A DNA stretch of 64,000 nucleotides from Petaurus breviceps papuanus. Taxonomy: Eukaryota; Chordata; Mammalia; Diprotodontia; Petauridae. The notes beneath the pieces are model-generated. The model saw nothing but the letters and a program-made list of their open reading frames with translations. It did not search any database and had not been told where the DNA came from. Location of the stretch: positions 6,137,246 to 6,201,245 of the forward strand of contig JAMXIF010000045.1 of the NCBI GenBank assembly GCA_028583685.1, in the 5' to 3' direction. The position numbers were made by a program, and so were the translations under genes. This document shows positions 36,631 to 48,879 of this stretch, in pieces; within the stretch, counting starts at the first letter, position 1, and each line of letters begins with the position of its first letter.

Positions 36631-36774
36631 GAGATGAAATTAGGAAGAAAAAAATAGCCTAGCAATGAGGGTATTGCATTTTATTAAAGAAAATGAAATA
36701 TGGAGAATGTTGGTACTAAAAAGAATTAGCTAAAAGTCCTGAGAAGCCTGTTCTCAATAGGTATCTTTGCTTGA

Positions 36775-37200
36775 ATCCTTGCCCAGACCTGAAAGATGTC
36801 TTGCTGATTATCAGTCACCATTTTTCTTTACCTCCTACCTTCTACAGGCAGCCTTTCCTGATAGTCCTTAAAGCTAATGCTTTCCCTCCATTGATCAGCT
36901 CCAATGTATCCTGTGTTTGTCTAGGTCCATATATACAGCACATATGTTATACTATTTATCTTGTACAATATACTCTGTCTATATGTTGTTTGTACATGTA
37001 ACAGCTTTCATGTTGTCTCCTCCATTGGACTGTGAGCTCTTTGAATGTTTGCTCCCCCCTTTTTTTAATGCCCAGAACTTAGCCCAATGACTGGCACATA
37101 GTAGATGCTTAATAAATGTCTATTGACTTGAGTAATTGTTTGCAAATGACTGGCACATAGTAGATGCTTAATAAATGTCTATTGACTTGAGTAACTGTAA
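36775..37200 (+). mobile_element. L2 3' end with an internal tandem duplication
   Basis: 'ccttctacaggcagcctttc', 'tggactgtgagctctttgaa' and the terminus 'gtagatgcttaataaatgtc' identify L2. The last 50 bp occur twice (37086-37135 and 37145-37194) with a 59-bp period. Confidence 0.85.
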
Positions 37201-37506
37201 GCAACCTCCCTATTTAGTTCCCTACCAGGCAAGGGGTCCTCAATCCAAAGAGAGGGCAATTGACCATCTAAGTACTCAACAGAAACACTTCAACAAACTC
37301 ACAAGAGCTTTGGATTTGGAGTCAAAAATCACCTTGCATCCCACTTGGGACTCAGTTCCCTGACTTCATCTCTAATACTCTGTCCTACTACACCACCTCT
37401 TAAGGGAATGAATCAATAGCATTTAATTCCTTAAAGCTTTGAATATGTGAGACATAACTCTTTTCCCCAAAAGAGAAGTTGGGGGAGGGGACTAGATGCT
37501 CTAAAC

Positions 37507-37592
37507 CAGATGTGTCCAACATGCTATTCTTTGGTCACATATGATCTATGGCATTACAGATCCAAATTAGATTAAAATGGAATTGCAAGATA
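37507..37592 (+). mobile_element. hAT-like MITE, left part, split by HAL1
   Basis: 'cagatgtgtccaacatgct' and 'ccaaattagattaaaatgga' match the left half of the MITE at 21236. The right half resumes after the HAL1 at about 40630-40778 ('aagtcaatatgtggccttca'). Confidence 0.6.
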
Positions 37593-39350
37593 TGGGGGGC
37601 AGAGCCAAGATGGCAGCATAGAAGCAGGAAAACTCTGTGAGCTCCCCCCATAATCACCTCAATTACCTATAAAATATGACTCTAAACAAATTTTAGAGCT
37701 ACAGAACCCACAAAGTGACAGTAAAAAACAAAGCTCCTGCTGAAGGTAGCCTGGCAGGCAGACAGGAAGGTTCTATCACACCAAGCTGGTACCCAAGCCA
37801 GCCCCCCCCCACCACAGAGCCCACGGTTTTAGCCCCAGGGTAGCCCTGACCAGCAGCAGCTGGAGTGGACTTCAGCAGAGTGGATCTCCAGCAGCTGTGA
37901 CAGTTTGCAGAATTATCAACCCATAAATGCCAAAGACAAAGTAAAAGGTCAGTGTGGAATGCTGTTGGAACTCAGGGGGATGCAGGAGCATGGTCCAGCT
38001 GCTGCCCCCAGAGGAGGAAGTGGTGTAGGTGTGGTGGCTGTGCAGCCACATCCATTTGGCTGTTTCAGAGCTCCTGGCCTACAGATCAGAGGTGGACCAA
38101 GCAGCCATTCAGAAGGTAATTGCTCTTGCTTTAACCTGCTGGGATCTGGATCACGGTCTTGGGTGGAGGTCCTGGGGTGTGTGACCAGTGAGCCAGAGCT
38201 TGTGGTATCTGTAAAGAGGGCACCCAAATAATCACTCCAGCAGCTGAAAAACCCCCAGCAATTTGGGAATAAGCTGTCCTCTCTGGAAGCAGAGTTCTAC
38301 TGTGGCAAAGAGCAAAAAAGTCAAGTAATCAAGTGGCAACATGAGCAAGCAGAGGAAGCAAAGCAAGCACAGCAATCAAACCTTAGATTCCTTTTGGGGG
38401 GACAAAAAGGATCAAAGCATGGGACAAGAGGAAGAAAATGAAGTCAGAACTCCTGCATCAAAATCTTCAAAGAAAAATATGAATTGGCTACAGGCCATGG
38501 AGGAGCTCAAGAAGGACTTTGAAAATCAAGTAAGAGACTTGGAGGAAATATTGGGAACAGAAAGGAGAATGATGCAAGAAAATCATGAAAAGAGAGTCAA
38601 CAACCTGACTGAAGAAAGTAACACCTTAAAAAATAAACTAACTCAAATGGCAAATGAGGCCCAAAAAGCCAATGAGGAGAAGAATGCCTTAAAAAGACAA
38701 ATTTGCCAGATGGAAAAACAATTTCAAAAGGTCACTGAAGAGAATCATTCCTTCAGAATTAGATTGGAGCAAATGGAAGCTAATGACTTTGTAAGAAATC
38801 AAAATACCATTAAATGGATCCAAACAAATGAAAAAAATAGAAGGCAATGTGAATTATCTCATTGGAAAAACCACTGACCTGGAAAATAGATCCAGGAGAG
38901 ATAATTTAAAAATTATTGGGCTACCTGAAAGCCATGATCAAAAAAAAAAGAACCTAGAAATCATCCTTCAAGAAACTCTCAAGGAAAATTGCCCTGATAT
39001 TTTAGAACCAGAGGAAAAATAGAAATTGAAAGAATTCACTGATTACCTCTTGAAAAAGATCCCAAAAAGAAAACTTCTAGGAATATAATAGCCAGGTTCC
39101 AATGTTCCCAGGTCAGGGAGAAAATATTACAAGCAGCCAAGAAGAAACAACTTGAATATTGTGGAAACACAATCGGGATAACACAAGATCTAGCAGCTTC
39201 TGCATTAAGGGATTGAAGGGTTTGGAATATGATATTCCAGAGGTCAAAGGATCTAGGATTAAAATCAAGAATCACCTACCCAGCAAAACTCAGTGTAATG
39301 TTTCAGGGGAAAATATGATCATTCAATGAAATAGAGGACCTTTAAGCATT

Positions 39351-39509
39351 TTTTTTTGCCTTTTGGAGGGCAATTGGGGTTAAGTAACTTGCCCACGGTT
39401 ACACAGCTAGTATTTTTGTGTGGGTGTTAAGTGTCTGAGGCTGGAACTGAACTCGGGTTCTCCCAACTCCGAGGCCAGCACTTTACTCACTGCGACACCA
39501 AGCCACCCC
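39351..39509 (-). mobile_element. SINE1-type tRNA SINE, antisense, inside HAL1
   Basis: 'caattggggttaagtaactt' and 'gggttctcccaactccgagg', ending 'caccaagccacccct'. Flanks TTAAGCATT and TCAAGAATT are a decayed 9-bp target duplication within HAL1 3' sequence. Confidence 0.85.
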
Positions 39510-39713
39510 TCAAGAATTCTTGATGAAAAAAACAGAGTTGAATAGAAAATTTGACATTCAAATAAAGAAGCAAGAGAAGCATGAGAAGGTAAACAGGGAA
39601 AAGAAATCATAAGGAACTTATCAAAGTTGAACTATTTACATTACTACATGGAAAAATTATCATTGTAAGTTATGAAACTTTTCTCAGTATGAGGAAGGTT
39701 GAAGAGAAAATAA

Positions 39714-39745
39714 ATGTGTGTGTGTGTATATATATATATAATATA
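39714..39745 (+). repeat. (TG)n(TA)n microsatellite
   Basis: Short TG then TA run within the HAL1 3' region. Confidence 0.9.
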
Positions 39746-40869
39746 TGTCTATATAGGAGGGTATATGTGCATATGAATACACATGTGATAATGTGTATAT
39801 ATGTGTACAGGTATACATAGACAGACGGCACAGGATGAATTGAATAGGAAGGGATGTTATTATAAAAATAAAATTAAAAGGTGAGAGAGGAGTATAGTGA
39901 GAGGAGATAGGGAGAGACAGAAAAGGGCAAATTATCTCATATAAAAGAGGAAAAGGAAAACTGTTACAATAGAGGTGAAGAATATGGAGGCAAAAGGGAA
40001 TGGGTCAACCTTACTCTCATTGAATTTGGTTTACAGAGAGAGTAACACACACACTAAATTGAGTATCTTATCCTACAGGAAAGTAGGGGGAAGCGAATAA
40101 GAGGGGGGATGATAGAATGGAGGGCAGATGGGAGGAGGGTAGTTAGAAGTATACACTTTAAAAAGGGATAGGGTCAAAGGAGAAAATAGAACAAGTGGGG
40201 GGCAGGATAGGATGGAGGGAAATAAAGTCAGTCTTTCACAATATGTCCTTTATGGAAATGTTTTGCATAACTACATATGTACAGCCTATATTGAATTGCT
40301 TATCTTCCCAGTAAGGGTGGATGACTAGGGAAGAAGGGAAAGAATCTGGAATTAAAAGTTTTAAAATCAAATGTTTAAAAAAATTATTTTTTTACATGCG
40401 ACTGGGAAATAAGATATACAAGCACTGGGGTATTGAGATCCATCTTTCCCTACTAGAAAGTTGGAGGGGGAATGGGGAAGGATATAGGAGAGAGCAGATT
40501 GGGGGAGGGGGTATACAGTGGGATCGCTGTTCTGGAGTGGTGGGTAGGGGAAAGACAGGGAGAAAATTTGTAACTCAAAATCTTGTGGAAATGAATGTTG
40601 TAAACTAAGAATAATCTTTTTTTAAATTCTAAAAAATGTAATTGAGACATAAATGTAAAATAAAAATGCAATAAAACCAATAATAGTACATTTTAAAACT
40701 AAGTCAATATGTGGCCTTCAGGTATCCTTATGTATGTATTAGTAGCCCCCATTTCTATTTGCGTTTGATATCACTACTAAATACATATAGTCTTAGAGGA
40801 TTTGGGCCACTGAGATAATATAACTTAGATATACTTATTTATGTATATATTTATTATTTTCCCTGCCCT

Positions 40870-41095
40870 CTAAGAGGTAGCTCAGTGGTACAATGGATAA
40901 AGCACTGTCCTAGGAGTCAGGAAGATTGTTTGACCCTGGAATATTCATTTAATTTCTGTCTGCCTTAATTTTTCTTCGTCTATAAAATGGGGATAATAAT
41001 AGCACCTACCTCTCAGCATTTTGAAAGAATAAAATGAGATAATTGTAAAGAGCTTTACAAACCTTAAAGTACTTACATAAATGCTATAATTATTA
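40870..41095 (+). mobile_element. THER1/MIR SINE
   Basis: 'tcagtggtacaatggataaa', 'aaatggggataataatagca' and 'agagctttacaaaccttaaa' match head, core end and tail in order. Confidence 0.8.
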
Positions 41096-41100
41096 AATTG

Positions 41101-41270
41101 TGGCAGCTACGTGGTGCAGTGAATAGAGCACTGGCCCTGGAGTCAGGAGGACCTGAGTTCAGTCCAGCCTCAGACACTTAACACAAGAAAAAAAACTAGC
41201 TGTGTGACCTTGGGCAAGTCACAAGTCACTTAACCCCAATTGCCTTTCAAAAAAAAAAAAGCAAAAAAAT
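41101..41270 (+). mobile_element. SINE1-type tRNA SINE
   Basis: Starts 'tggcagctacgtggtgcagt' and ends 'ccccaattgcctttcaaaaa'. A (TA)n run follows the poly(A) tail at 41275-41304. Confidence 0.9.
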
Positions 41271-41271
41271 A

Positions 41272-41304
<33 letters not shown>

Positions 41305-41308
<4 letters not shown>

Positions 41309-41400
41309 CCTTGAGAGCAGGGACTGCTTAATTTTTATCTTTGCATCTTCATCACCTGCATCCCACATAATAGATAATATTTTTGACTGACTTTCTTCAG
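41305..41400 (+). mobile_element. L2 3' terminus
   Basis: 'aaactccttgagagcaggga' and 'catcccacataatagataat'. Confidence 0.65.
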
Positions 41401-42133
41401 TTCACATAGCCAATAGGTGTGATTTGATTCTCGATATCCCTAACTCGGAGGCAAGACTCTTCATCCATTATGCCATGATGTCTCTACTAACATGTCCAGA
41501 GATGACTATCAGCACTAATATGAAATAAAGTATTTCCCTTATGAAATGAAGAAACATTGAATTTAGTTCTGGAATTTTTTTCAATGATACCTACTTTTAC
41601 AGGATATTCAAATGAGAGAAAAGGGGAGGGGGCAATTTGCACCCAGAATTAAACCTAGATTAAATGGCAAGCTATATTTTTCTGAAACAGTTCTTTCCCA
41701 GTAATAGGGATGTGAGACTCATTACTGCGTCTGGTCAAGCAAGCAAAGCATTTTCTACTACCAAAAATGTGACCTCTTCAGCCTCTGTAATGGTAGAAAA
41801 ATCATTAAAGCTGAAAACAAAAACATTCCTAATGAAATGTTAGAAGATGCCCTGAAAAGACTGCAGTCTTATGACCCTGTGGAACAGGAGTTATTAAGCA
41901 TTTTTGTGTGTATCATGTATCCAGCTGATAGTCTGGTGAAACCTCTGGCCCTTTTCTCAGAATGATGTTTTAAAATGTATAAAATGCATAGGATTAAAAA
42001 GGAAGCCAATCATATTGAAATATAAAGATGAATTTTTTAAGTTCATAGACTCCATATTAAGAATCACTGCCATGTAGAAGATAAAATCAGATTTTTGTGA
42101 AATGATGAGATACAGGTTTCATGATTTACTTTC

Positions 42134-42284
42134 TTTTTTTTTTTTTTGCAGGGCAATTGGGGTTAAGTGACTTGCCCAAGGTCACATGGCCAGTTTGTGT
42201 GTTAAGTATCTGAAGCCAGATTTGAAATCAGGTCCTCCTGACTCCAGGGCCAGTGTTCTATTCACTGAGCCATCTAGCCTCCCC
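42134..42284 (-). mobile_element. SINE1-type tRNA SINE, antisense
   Basis: Poly(T), then 'ggcaattggggttaagtgac', ending 'agccatctagcctcccc'. TTCATGATTTACTTTC at 42118-42133 and 42285-42300 is an exact 16-bp target duplication, so this copy is comparatively recent. Confidence 0.95.
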
Positions 42285-42412
42285 TTCATGATTTACTTTC
42301 AACAGCCTTAAAGGTAGTTGAATAATGGTCTTTTTAAAGGAGTAAAAATCCTGAGGTCCTTGTAGTTCTCTCCCTTGGAATACTGGTTATATTCATCCTA
42401 ACCATTCCTAAA

Positions 42413-42735
<323 letters not shown>

Positions 42736-45700
42736 AGTTTACAAGATGTTTAGCTATTCTGATAGGTAAAATGCATGAATAAACAAAAATAGCATGACAT
42801 TAGAGAAGAAATTATACTAGTTGAAGGAACAACTCCTCAATTCTTTGATATCCAAAATTTTTATCTTAGTTTAACTTTAGTAACAAATGAAATCTTTGCT
42901 TCCATTTTCCATATATGATCATTGTTCCTTTTTTGTTTCAAAGAAGTTAACAAATGGAAGATGTTTTTTTTATTCCATAGATATCCTTTGAGTATTTGAG
43001 ATATCATTGACTTAGCAAGTACAACAAAGATATATGGAATATGCTCCAAAATAATCATTCTTTAGTTTTGCAAAGAGGTCCCAAATTGTTGAGAATCTAT
43101 TCAATTCAACATCACCCACTGATTGATTCTTGTCTTTTTTTTCTGTGAGGGCAGAATAACACCCATGATTTCACTGATATAGGTAAATCACTGGTGTAGA
43201 AACTCCCTCCCCCAGTACAGGTGCAGATTAAAAAAATCCTCAACTCTAACTCCTAATTTTACATGAAAAAAATGTAGCAATTTAACAGTGGTCAGAGTCA
43301 AACATAGGACTTGAAACCAAATCTTGTGATTTCAGTCTTCTACCTACTATGTCCCCTGCCTTTCTGAATATTTTTACATAAGACACTATAATTTTCATAT
43401 TAATCAAACTTTTTCTTTTTTATTTCATTTCCTAGAACTTCTATCTCTCTTTTTAACTGGTATGTCAATCATTTTAATGATCGTCAAGGTTTGTTGTTTT
43501 TTTTTTTTTAATAAATTCATCCTTCCCAACTTTCTTAGCTATATTTTAAGTAACTCAAGTGGATCTACTATACATAAAATATTCTGTAATGATGAGATAT
43601 GTGCTGCCTAAAGAAATTTTAGAGTTGCCACTAGCTTAGGGGGAAAAACAATCAAGAAGAAGCTAGAATTACTCTTAGAATTTAAAAAAAACTGCATTTA
43701 ATTATTTTTGTAAATAAATATAGTTGGAAGTAATTTCAACTGCCAACAAAAGAATAATTTGAATGCAGAAAATTTGAGTAATTCAAGATATGGATTAAAT
43801 GTTCCTAAATTTTTTAATTATTTTAAATTACTCAACAGGTAGACAATAGCTTGCATTTTCCATTATTACTAGTCATAGAATCAACAAGTTCATAAATTCC
43901 ATTAAAACTACTATTAAGAAGACATGCTTGTATGTAGAAGCACATCTAGCAAAACATCCTACAAATTGCTTCATATTAATGTAAGTTTATCAAGCCTTAA
44001 TTAATATTTTAATTAGCTATTGAAGTTCTCTTGAATAATACCCTTATTTTCATTAAATGAGTTTATCTCAGGAATTCAATACAGCTTTTATAAAAGTCTT
44101 CCACTAAAGACGTACTTCAAAATCTGTGTTGTTGAGGTGAACCCTGGGCTATTGAAGTCTTTGATCGTGAAATACAAGGCTTTTTAGGATCCTGCCAAGC
44201 TGGAAAGGCTTTGAGCATAAATCTAGTGAGAGACTATTATATTGTCCTAGGACAGGCATGACCAAGCTTAGAAGCCCATCAGCACATCAACTGTGGCCAT
44301 AGTAACTCTTAAAAACCATTTACTAAAGTCAAGTTATAGAGGGTTCATGAGAACTAACATTGACTGAGATAATATATTTAAACCATTCTTTCAGTCTTTG
44401 AGTACTATATAAATGGCAGCCATTGTTATTGTGATAAGTGACAGTAGACAGATTACTGAAACTGATGGAATTCAAATCTTTGAAATACTGCCATTTTATG
44501 AAGACACAAAAAATAAAGTCAACTTTATTAAATGCTCTGATTCCTAAAGGACCACATACACATGCACACATGTGTGTACATGTATGCATACATGTGTTTA
44601 TCGACATGAATCACCTATTTTCAAAATCTTGGAAAATTGTGAAAGAGACATTAAAATGGTACTTAATTCTTTAAATGATTTAGAAGGCTTATCATGATCT
44701 TGCAATGTCTCAGGGTCATCATTATGACCATAAATTGTCCTTGTACTGCTGGTTCATAGAAAGTTCTACTTGTCAAATTAGGAATAAATAACAATTTCCT
44801 GTACTAAGATTTTTAAAATATGCAAAATCAAAACATAGATTTTTAATAATTAAAATTTAACTAAACAGATGAAAAACTTGACTTGACATATTACAGTCCT
44901 ATGTCAAAATGACCATGAAATACAAATTTTGAGAATTATGAAATTAACTACAAAGACACATTTACCATTAATGATGATAGCTTCTTACTCTACAAAATGT
45001 TATGCTTCATTTATAGCCTTATGTGTGCCTTATGTGTGTATATCATGGAAAATCTGTCACAATAAGTTAAATTCACAAAGGTTTTTTTAATAAAATTTGA
45101 AATTTACTAATTTCAAAGAAAAAACTTTACACACTGATATGTTTATTTAGAATTCACGAAGAATGATCCATGAAAAAACATTCTACATATATTACTTGGG
45201 AAAATTATGCATTTATCATAAAATAGTGACGAGATTTAGGATTATCTAAGGTTAGAAAGATCATTTTCTTCAAGAAAATATGACTCAAGTGGCTTCATAT
45301 TCATAACAACTCATATTTTTGTCAAAATATTTATTTCAGAATATTATGGTTAATTTTTCTTATCCTACTTTTCTGAAAATACTTGGAATGCATACTTTGT
45401 ATTTATGATAGCTGATGATATGACTAATTAAAATACATTTTAAATATTCCAGTTTTCTTCCAAAATATTTGATAGTGTTTCTCTTTTATCTAAATCCTCA
45501 CACTAATGATGAAAATTAATATCACTTCAAATGTTTCTGGCTCAAACAAACCAAATGATATGTGTGCCACTTTCCTGGTATAGGAGTAGCAGCCATACTC
45601 TTTATTTTACAGATGAGAATAGTAAAGCATGAGTGAATCAAAGGAGGATTTATATAGGTTACATAAGAATCTAACCTTACTCACAATTGGTTACTTTTCT

Positions 45701-46380
45701 ACTTGACCATACATGTTATTTTAGGGCTATTTAAGTTTTTTCATTTAGATTACTTTAACATAAATGAATTTAAATTATGTACTTAATTTTTTCTCCTTTC
45801 TTCCTTTTTGTATATTTTCCAAGAAGCAATACTACACACAAGATAATTTAGCAGAAAAGGACCAGGAAATGTTTAACCATTAAAGCTTGGTATATTTGCA
45901 TTTGAGCTATTTGTTTACATGGTTTAAAATATCATACATCTATTTCATTATATTCTTTTCCATCTTCTATTTATAGCAACTTGTCACATGTTTTATAAGT
46001 ACACATTAATGCACCCTTTAATGATCAAAGGGAGCATTCTTCTAATTTAGCTTTTCAATTTATGTATTTGAATAAAGACACTATGAATATAGAAGAATTA
46101 TGAACTCCTGAAGAGACAGACTGGATTGGTCACTCCTCTATGCAAGTAGAGTTATAGGGTAATCACCAATAGCACATAATTTGGGGTCATATGCCTTTGT
46201 TTAACAAAATTTAGAGCTTTATAAACTGTATATATATAAACATGACATTTTTATGGGTATCCATTCATGACCTTCTATCTTATAAAATCAGCTCTAACGT
46301 TATTGCAACTAATAACAAAAATCTAGTATTACATTAAATTTCCTTTTCCATAGCATTTCACTCATTTAATATTTTCAGCA
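42736..46380. other. Repeat-poor AT-rich block before the CAPS2 3' end
   Basis: About 3.6 kb with almost no recognisable interspersed repeats apart from an unassigned one at 44190-44330. No coding signal is seen. It lies just downstream of CAPS2 on the minus strand, so it could hold unrecognised regulatory sequence. Confidence 0.45.
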
Positions 46381-46400
46381 TATTCAATACAAGTTGCACT

Positions 46401-46838
46401 TTTATTTACAGGTCACTAAACTCCAAATTCACTGAAGTTTTATTCAGGATAGGAGAAAGACATTGCAGAGGCAGAGATATAAAAAGAACAGAAGAGAAAG
46501 ATAGAAATAATTGACAACATCGACATTCATATGCATTTCTTTCTAGATGGAATTTTCCCATTGACAATGATAAAAATGAACTCCAGTGAATCTCCACTGT
46601 GTTCAACAAAACGACAAACAGTACAGTTCCTTCAGCGTCTCACACACACCCACAAACACAGCCCTTGTTCTAGAAATATTCCCCTTTCCAGACACGATAT
46701 CTTTTGAAGAACTATGTGTATGAGGATTGAGAGAAGTCCCAGAAAAAAAATAAAACATTTCATACTATCTCACATTCAATTTGTCTCCCATTTGAAAGTT
46801 TCAGTGTGGGCCAATTTTCATTTGTGTACTTTTCACAA
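46401..46838 (-). promoter_or_regulatory. CAPS2: Probable CAPS2 3' UTR with poly(A) signal
   Basis: On the minus strand, sequence after the CAPS2 stop runs about 430 bp to an AATAAA at 46406-46401. The cleavage site would be about 15-25 bases further on. This is the first well-placed signal seen, but other A-rich hexamers are nearby, so the end is tentative. Confidence 0.4.
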
Positions 46839-47014
46839 CTAAATCCCCCAAGAATTCCTTAAGATATTAATGAAATCTTCATCGTCAGATATTCCGAAAC
46901 TTAGTCCTTCATAATAATCTTCAAATTCACAGTATAACACTTCTTGGGGATGACTACAGGCATTCTCTAGGGTTTCTATAAATGAAGATTTAATTTCTTC
47001 CTCTGTTGCACAAC
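46839..47014 (-). CDS. CAPS2: CAPS2 last coding exon (C-terminus)
   Basis: Acceptor 'ttttgcag' precedes the exon. It opens with two bases that finish a glycine codon started in the exon at 55696, then encodes 57 residues beginning CATEEEIKSSF. The end FEDYYEGLSFGISDDEDF...NSWGI and a TAG stop match the calcyphosine-2 C-terminus. The FEDYYEGLS block belongs to the last, degenerate EF-hand unit. Upstream open reading on the same strand (up to 47069) is intron. CAPS2 is a calcium-binding EF-hand protein whose cellular role is poorly defined. Confidence 0.9.
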
Positions 47015-47408
47015 CTGCAAAACAAGGTGGGCTATAAAACAATATTCTGAAGAATTGAATAAAAGGCATTAGCTCTGTTAAAAAAAATTACTTAATCAGA
47101 TAAGGAAATCACACTGTTCACAGCTTCAGATTATACATTAAACTACTGTTCAATTTATTCCAACATTTTTTACCATGAACTAGAATTTATTGGTGATTGG
47201 AGGTTGCAGGGAAAACACAGGGAAGAAAATTTATAAGTGATGTTTATCAGTAAACATTTTAAGAGTTATTGAAAAACTTTTAGTGAAGTTATTGCTCATT
47301 ATATAAAGAGGTAAAATAACATGAACTAATATATCCTTGGGTTAGGTTTTGGGGGGTTGGTAGGGATTGATGGTATGAGGAACACTCCATTGCAATTGTA
47401 AATGAAAG

Positions 47409-47711
47409 GGGCGGCCAGATACCACAGCGAGTAAGAGCACTGGCCCCAGTGTCCGGATGGCCTGGGGATCGAATCCCAGGCTCAGACACTTAGCACCCAC
47501 CCAGAAACACTTGGCCGTGTAACCTCGAGCAAGTTACTTAACCCCCATTGCTTAGGGGCGGCCAGGTGGCTCAGCGAGTAAGAGCACCGGCTCCAGTGTC
47601 AGGATGACCTGGATCAAATCCGGGCTCAGATACTCAGCACCACACTCAGAAATAACTGCCTGTGTAACCTTGAGCAAGTTACTTAACCCCGATTGCTTTA
47701 AAAAAAATTTT
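47409..47711 (+). mobile_element. Dimeric tRNA-derived SINE (subfamily B x2)
   Basis: Two complete SINE units stand head to tail: 47409-47555 ('ggggcggccagataccacag' to 'acccccattgctta') and 47556-47711 ('ggggcggccaggtggctcag' to 'gattgctttaaaaaaa'). TAAATGAAAG flanks the pair at 47399-47408 and 47712-47721. Only the second unit has a real A tail. One insertion of a pre-formed dimer explains this best. Confidence 0.85.
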
Positions 47712-48274
47712 TAAATGAAAGAAGAAATGTCAGAAAAGTTCCAAATGATTTATAGACTTTTCAGAACACTGTGATCCACTGTGTGGTAGATAACTTTAGA
47801 CTTTATTAAACTATTTATTCAAAAGACAATCACTAAGCTTTGTGGAAATGGAAAACAGAAGTACTGATATACATTTTACAAGGTTAGGAAATTCTTAGTT
47901 GAATGAGCTTTTGCTTGGTTAAGATTGTATTCAGTATTAATCTATGAATGAAGACTTTTTTATAATCTAGAGTGAGGAAGCTTCTCCCACTGAGTTACTG
48001 AGACATATTCACAAAGAAAAATGATAGATGAAAAAATACATTCTACACATATTAGAAGGGAGGAGGGAAGTAATCAAGAGAAAAAAAACTTAAAACAAAC
48101 AACTGGACTGGGTTTTTGTGTTATAGGAAGATAATCTATTTATCTGTTGATGTTTTTACATTAAGAAAAGTAAACACAAAACATGACTATAGTCAATGAA
48201 GGAAACATATATTTACGTCTCTATCACAGTTTTGTTTAACAGTTAAGGTAGAAAGAGGAGAAAGAGACCATGAA

Positions 48275-48419
48275 GGGGTGGTTGGTGACGCAATGAATAG
48301 AGCATCAGCCCTGGAGTCAGGAGGACCTGAGTTCAAATCCAGCCTCAGACACTTAAAACAAAAACTAGCAGTGTGAACTTGGGCAAGTCACTTGACCCCA
48401 ATTGCCCTCCAAAAAGCAG
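48275..48419 (+). mobile_element. SINE1-type tRNA SINE with (GA)n tail
   Basis: 'gcaatgaatagagcatcagc', 'gttcaaatccagcctcagac' and 'ccccaattgccctccaaaaa'. The tail has turned into the (GA)n tract next to it. Confidence 0.9.
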
Positions 48420-48437
48420 AAAGAGAGAGAGAGAGAC

Positions 48438-48492
<55 letters not shown>
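48420..48492 (+). repeat. (GA)n microsatellite
   Basis: GA repeat that starts in the A-rich tail of the SINE. The surrounding purine-rich sequence runs to about 48660. Confidence 0.95.
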
Positions 48493-48495
<3 letters not shown>

Positions 48496-48879
48496 TATGA
48501 AAGGGGAAATAAAAATGAGGGTCTTGGAAGAGAAAATATGCAACCTGGGTGGTAGGAGAGAAAGAAATGAAAATGTGGGAGAGAAAAAAAATGGAGACAA
48601 AGACAAAGAAAGAATCAGAGAGAAAAAGAGACTAAGCGAAAGAGAGAATATGAGAGAGGTGAAGAAACAACTTTGGTAGGGTATTGCTTGTGGTGTGTGC
48701 CCACTCACACACAGGATAGATATAAAAGAATATCTGGAATCCCAGGATTTTAGTCCACCCACTTTGCAGATTTAAACACCCAGGTCATCTGATCTCAGGT
48801 CCTGGACTTTTTCCACTTTAACAGATGACTTCCCTCTCATAATTAAAAAGCATTAAAGAGAAAGAAATTAAAGATTTAA

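Larger units (their letters stand above)
37593..40632 (+). mobile_element. Near full-length HAL1 (half-LINE, L1-derived)
   Basis: A 5' UTR of about 750 bp starts 'ggggggcagagccaagatgg'. ORF1 follows from 38341 and then about 1.3 kb of 3' sequence, with no ORF2; that layout defines HAL1. ORF1 opens MSKQRKQSKHSN and has a long coiled coil (about residues 45-170). A frameshift near 38840 is followed by DLENRSRRDNLKIIGLPE, the L1 ORF1p central motif. The C-terminal domain is recognisable in broken frames (REKILQAAKKKQ near 39115, SRITYPAKLS near 39275). A SINE interrupts it at 39351-39509. The flanks 'aaaatggaattgcaaga' and 'aaaatgtaattgagaca' look like a decayed target duplication. Confidence 0.85.

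Noticed and set aside
46839-47069. 76-residue minus-strand ORF as an independent small gene starting MPFIQFFRILFYS
   Set aside because: A splice acceptor at 47015-47016 and phase match to the 55696 exon show that only the part from 47014 down is coding; the N-terminal residues are intron.
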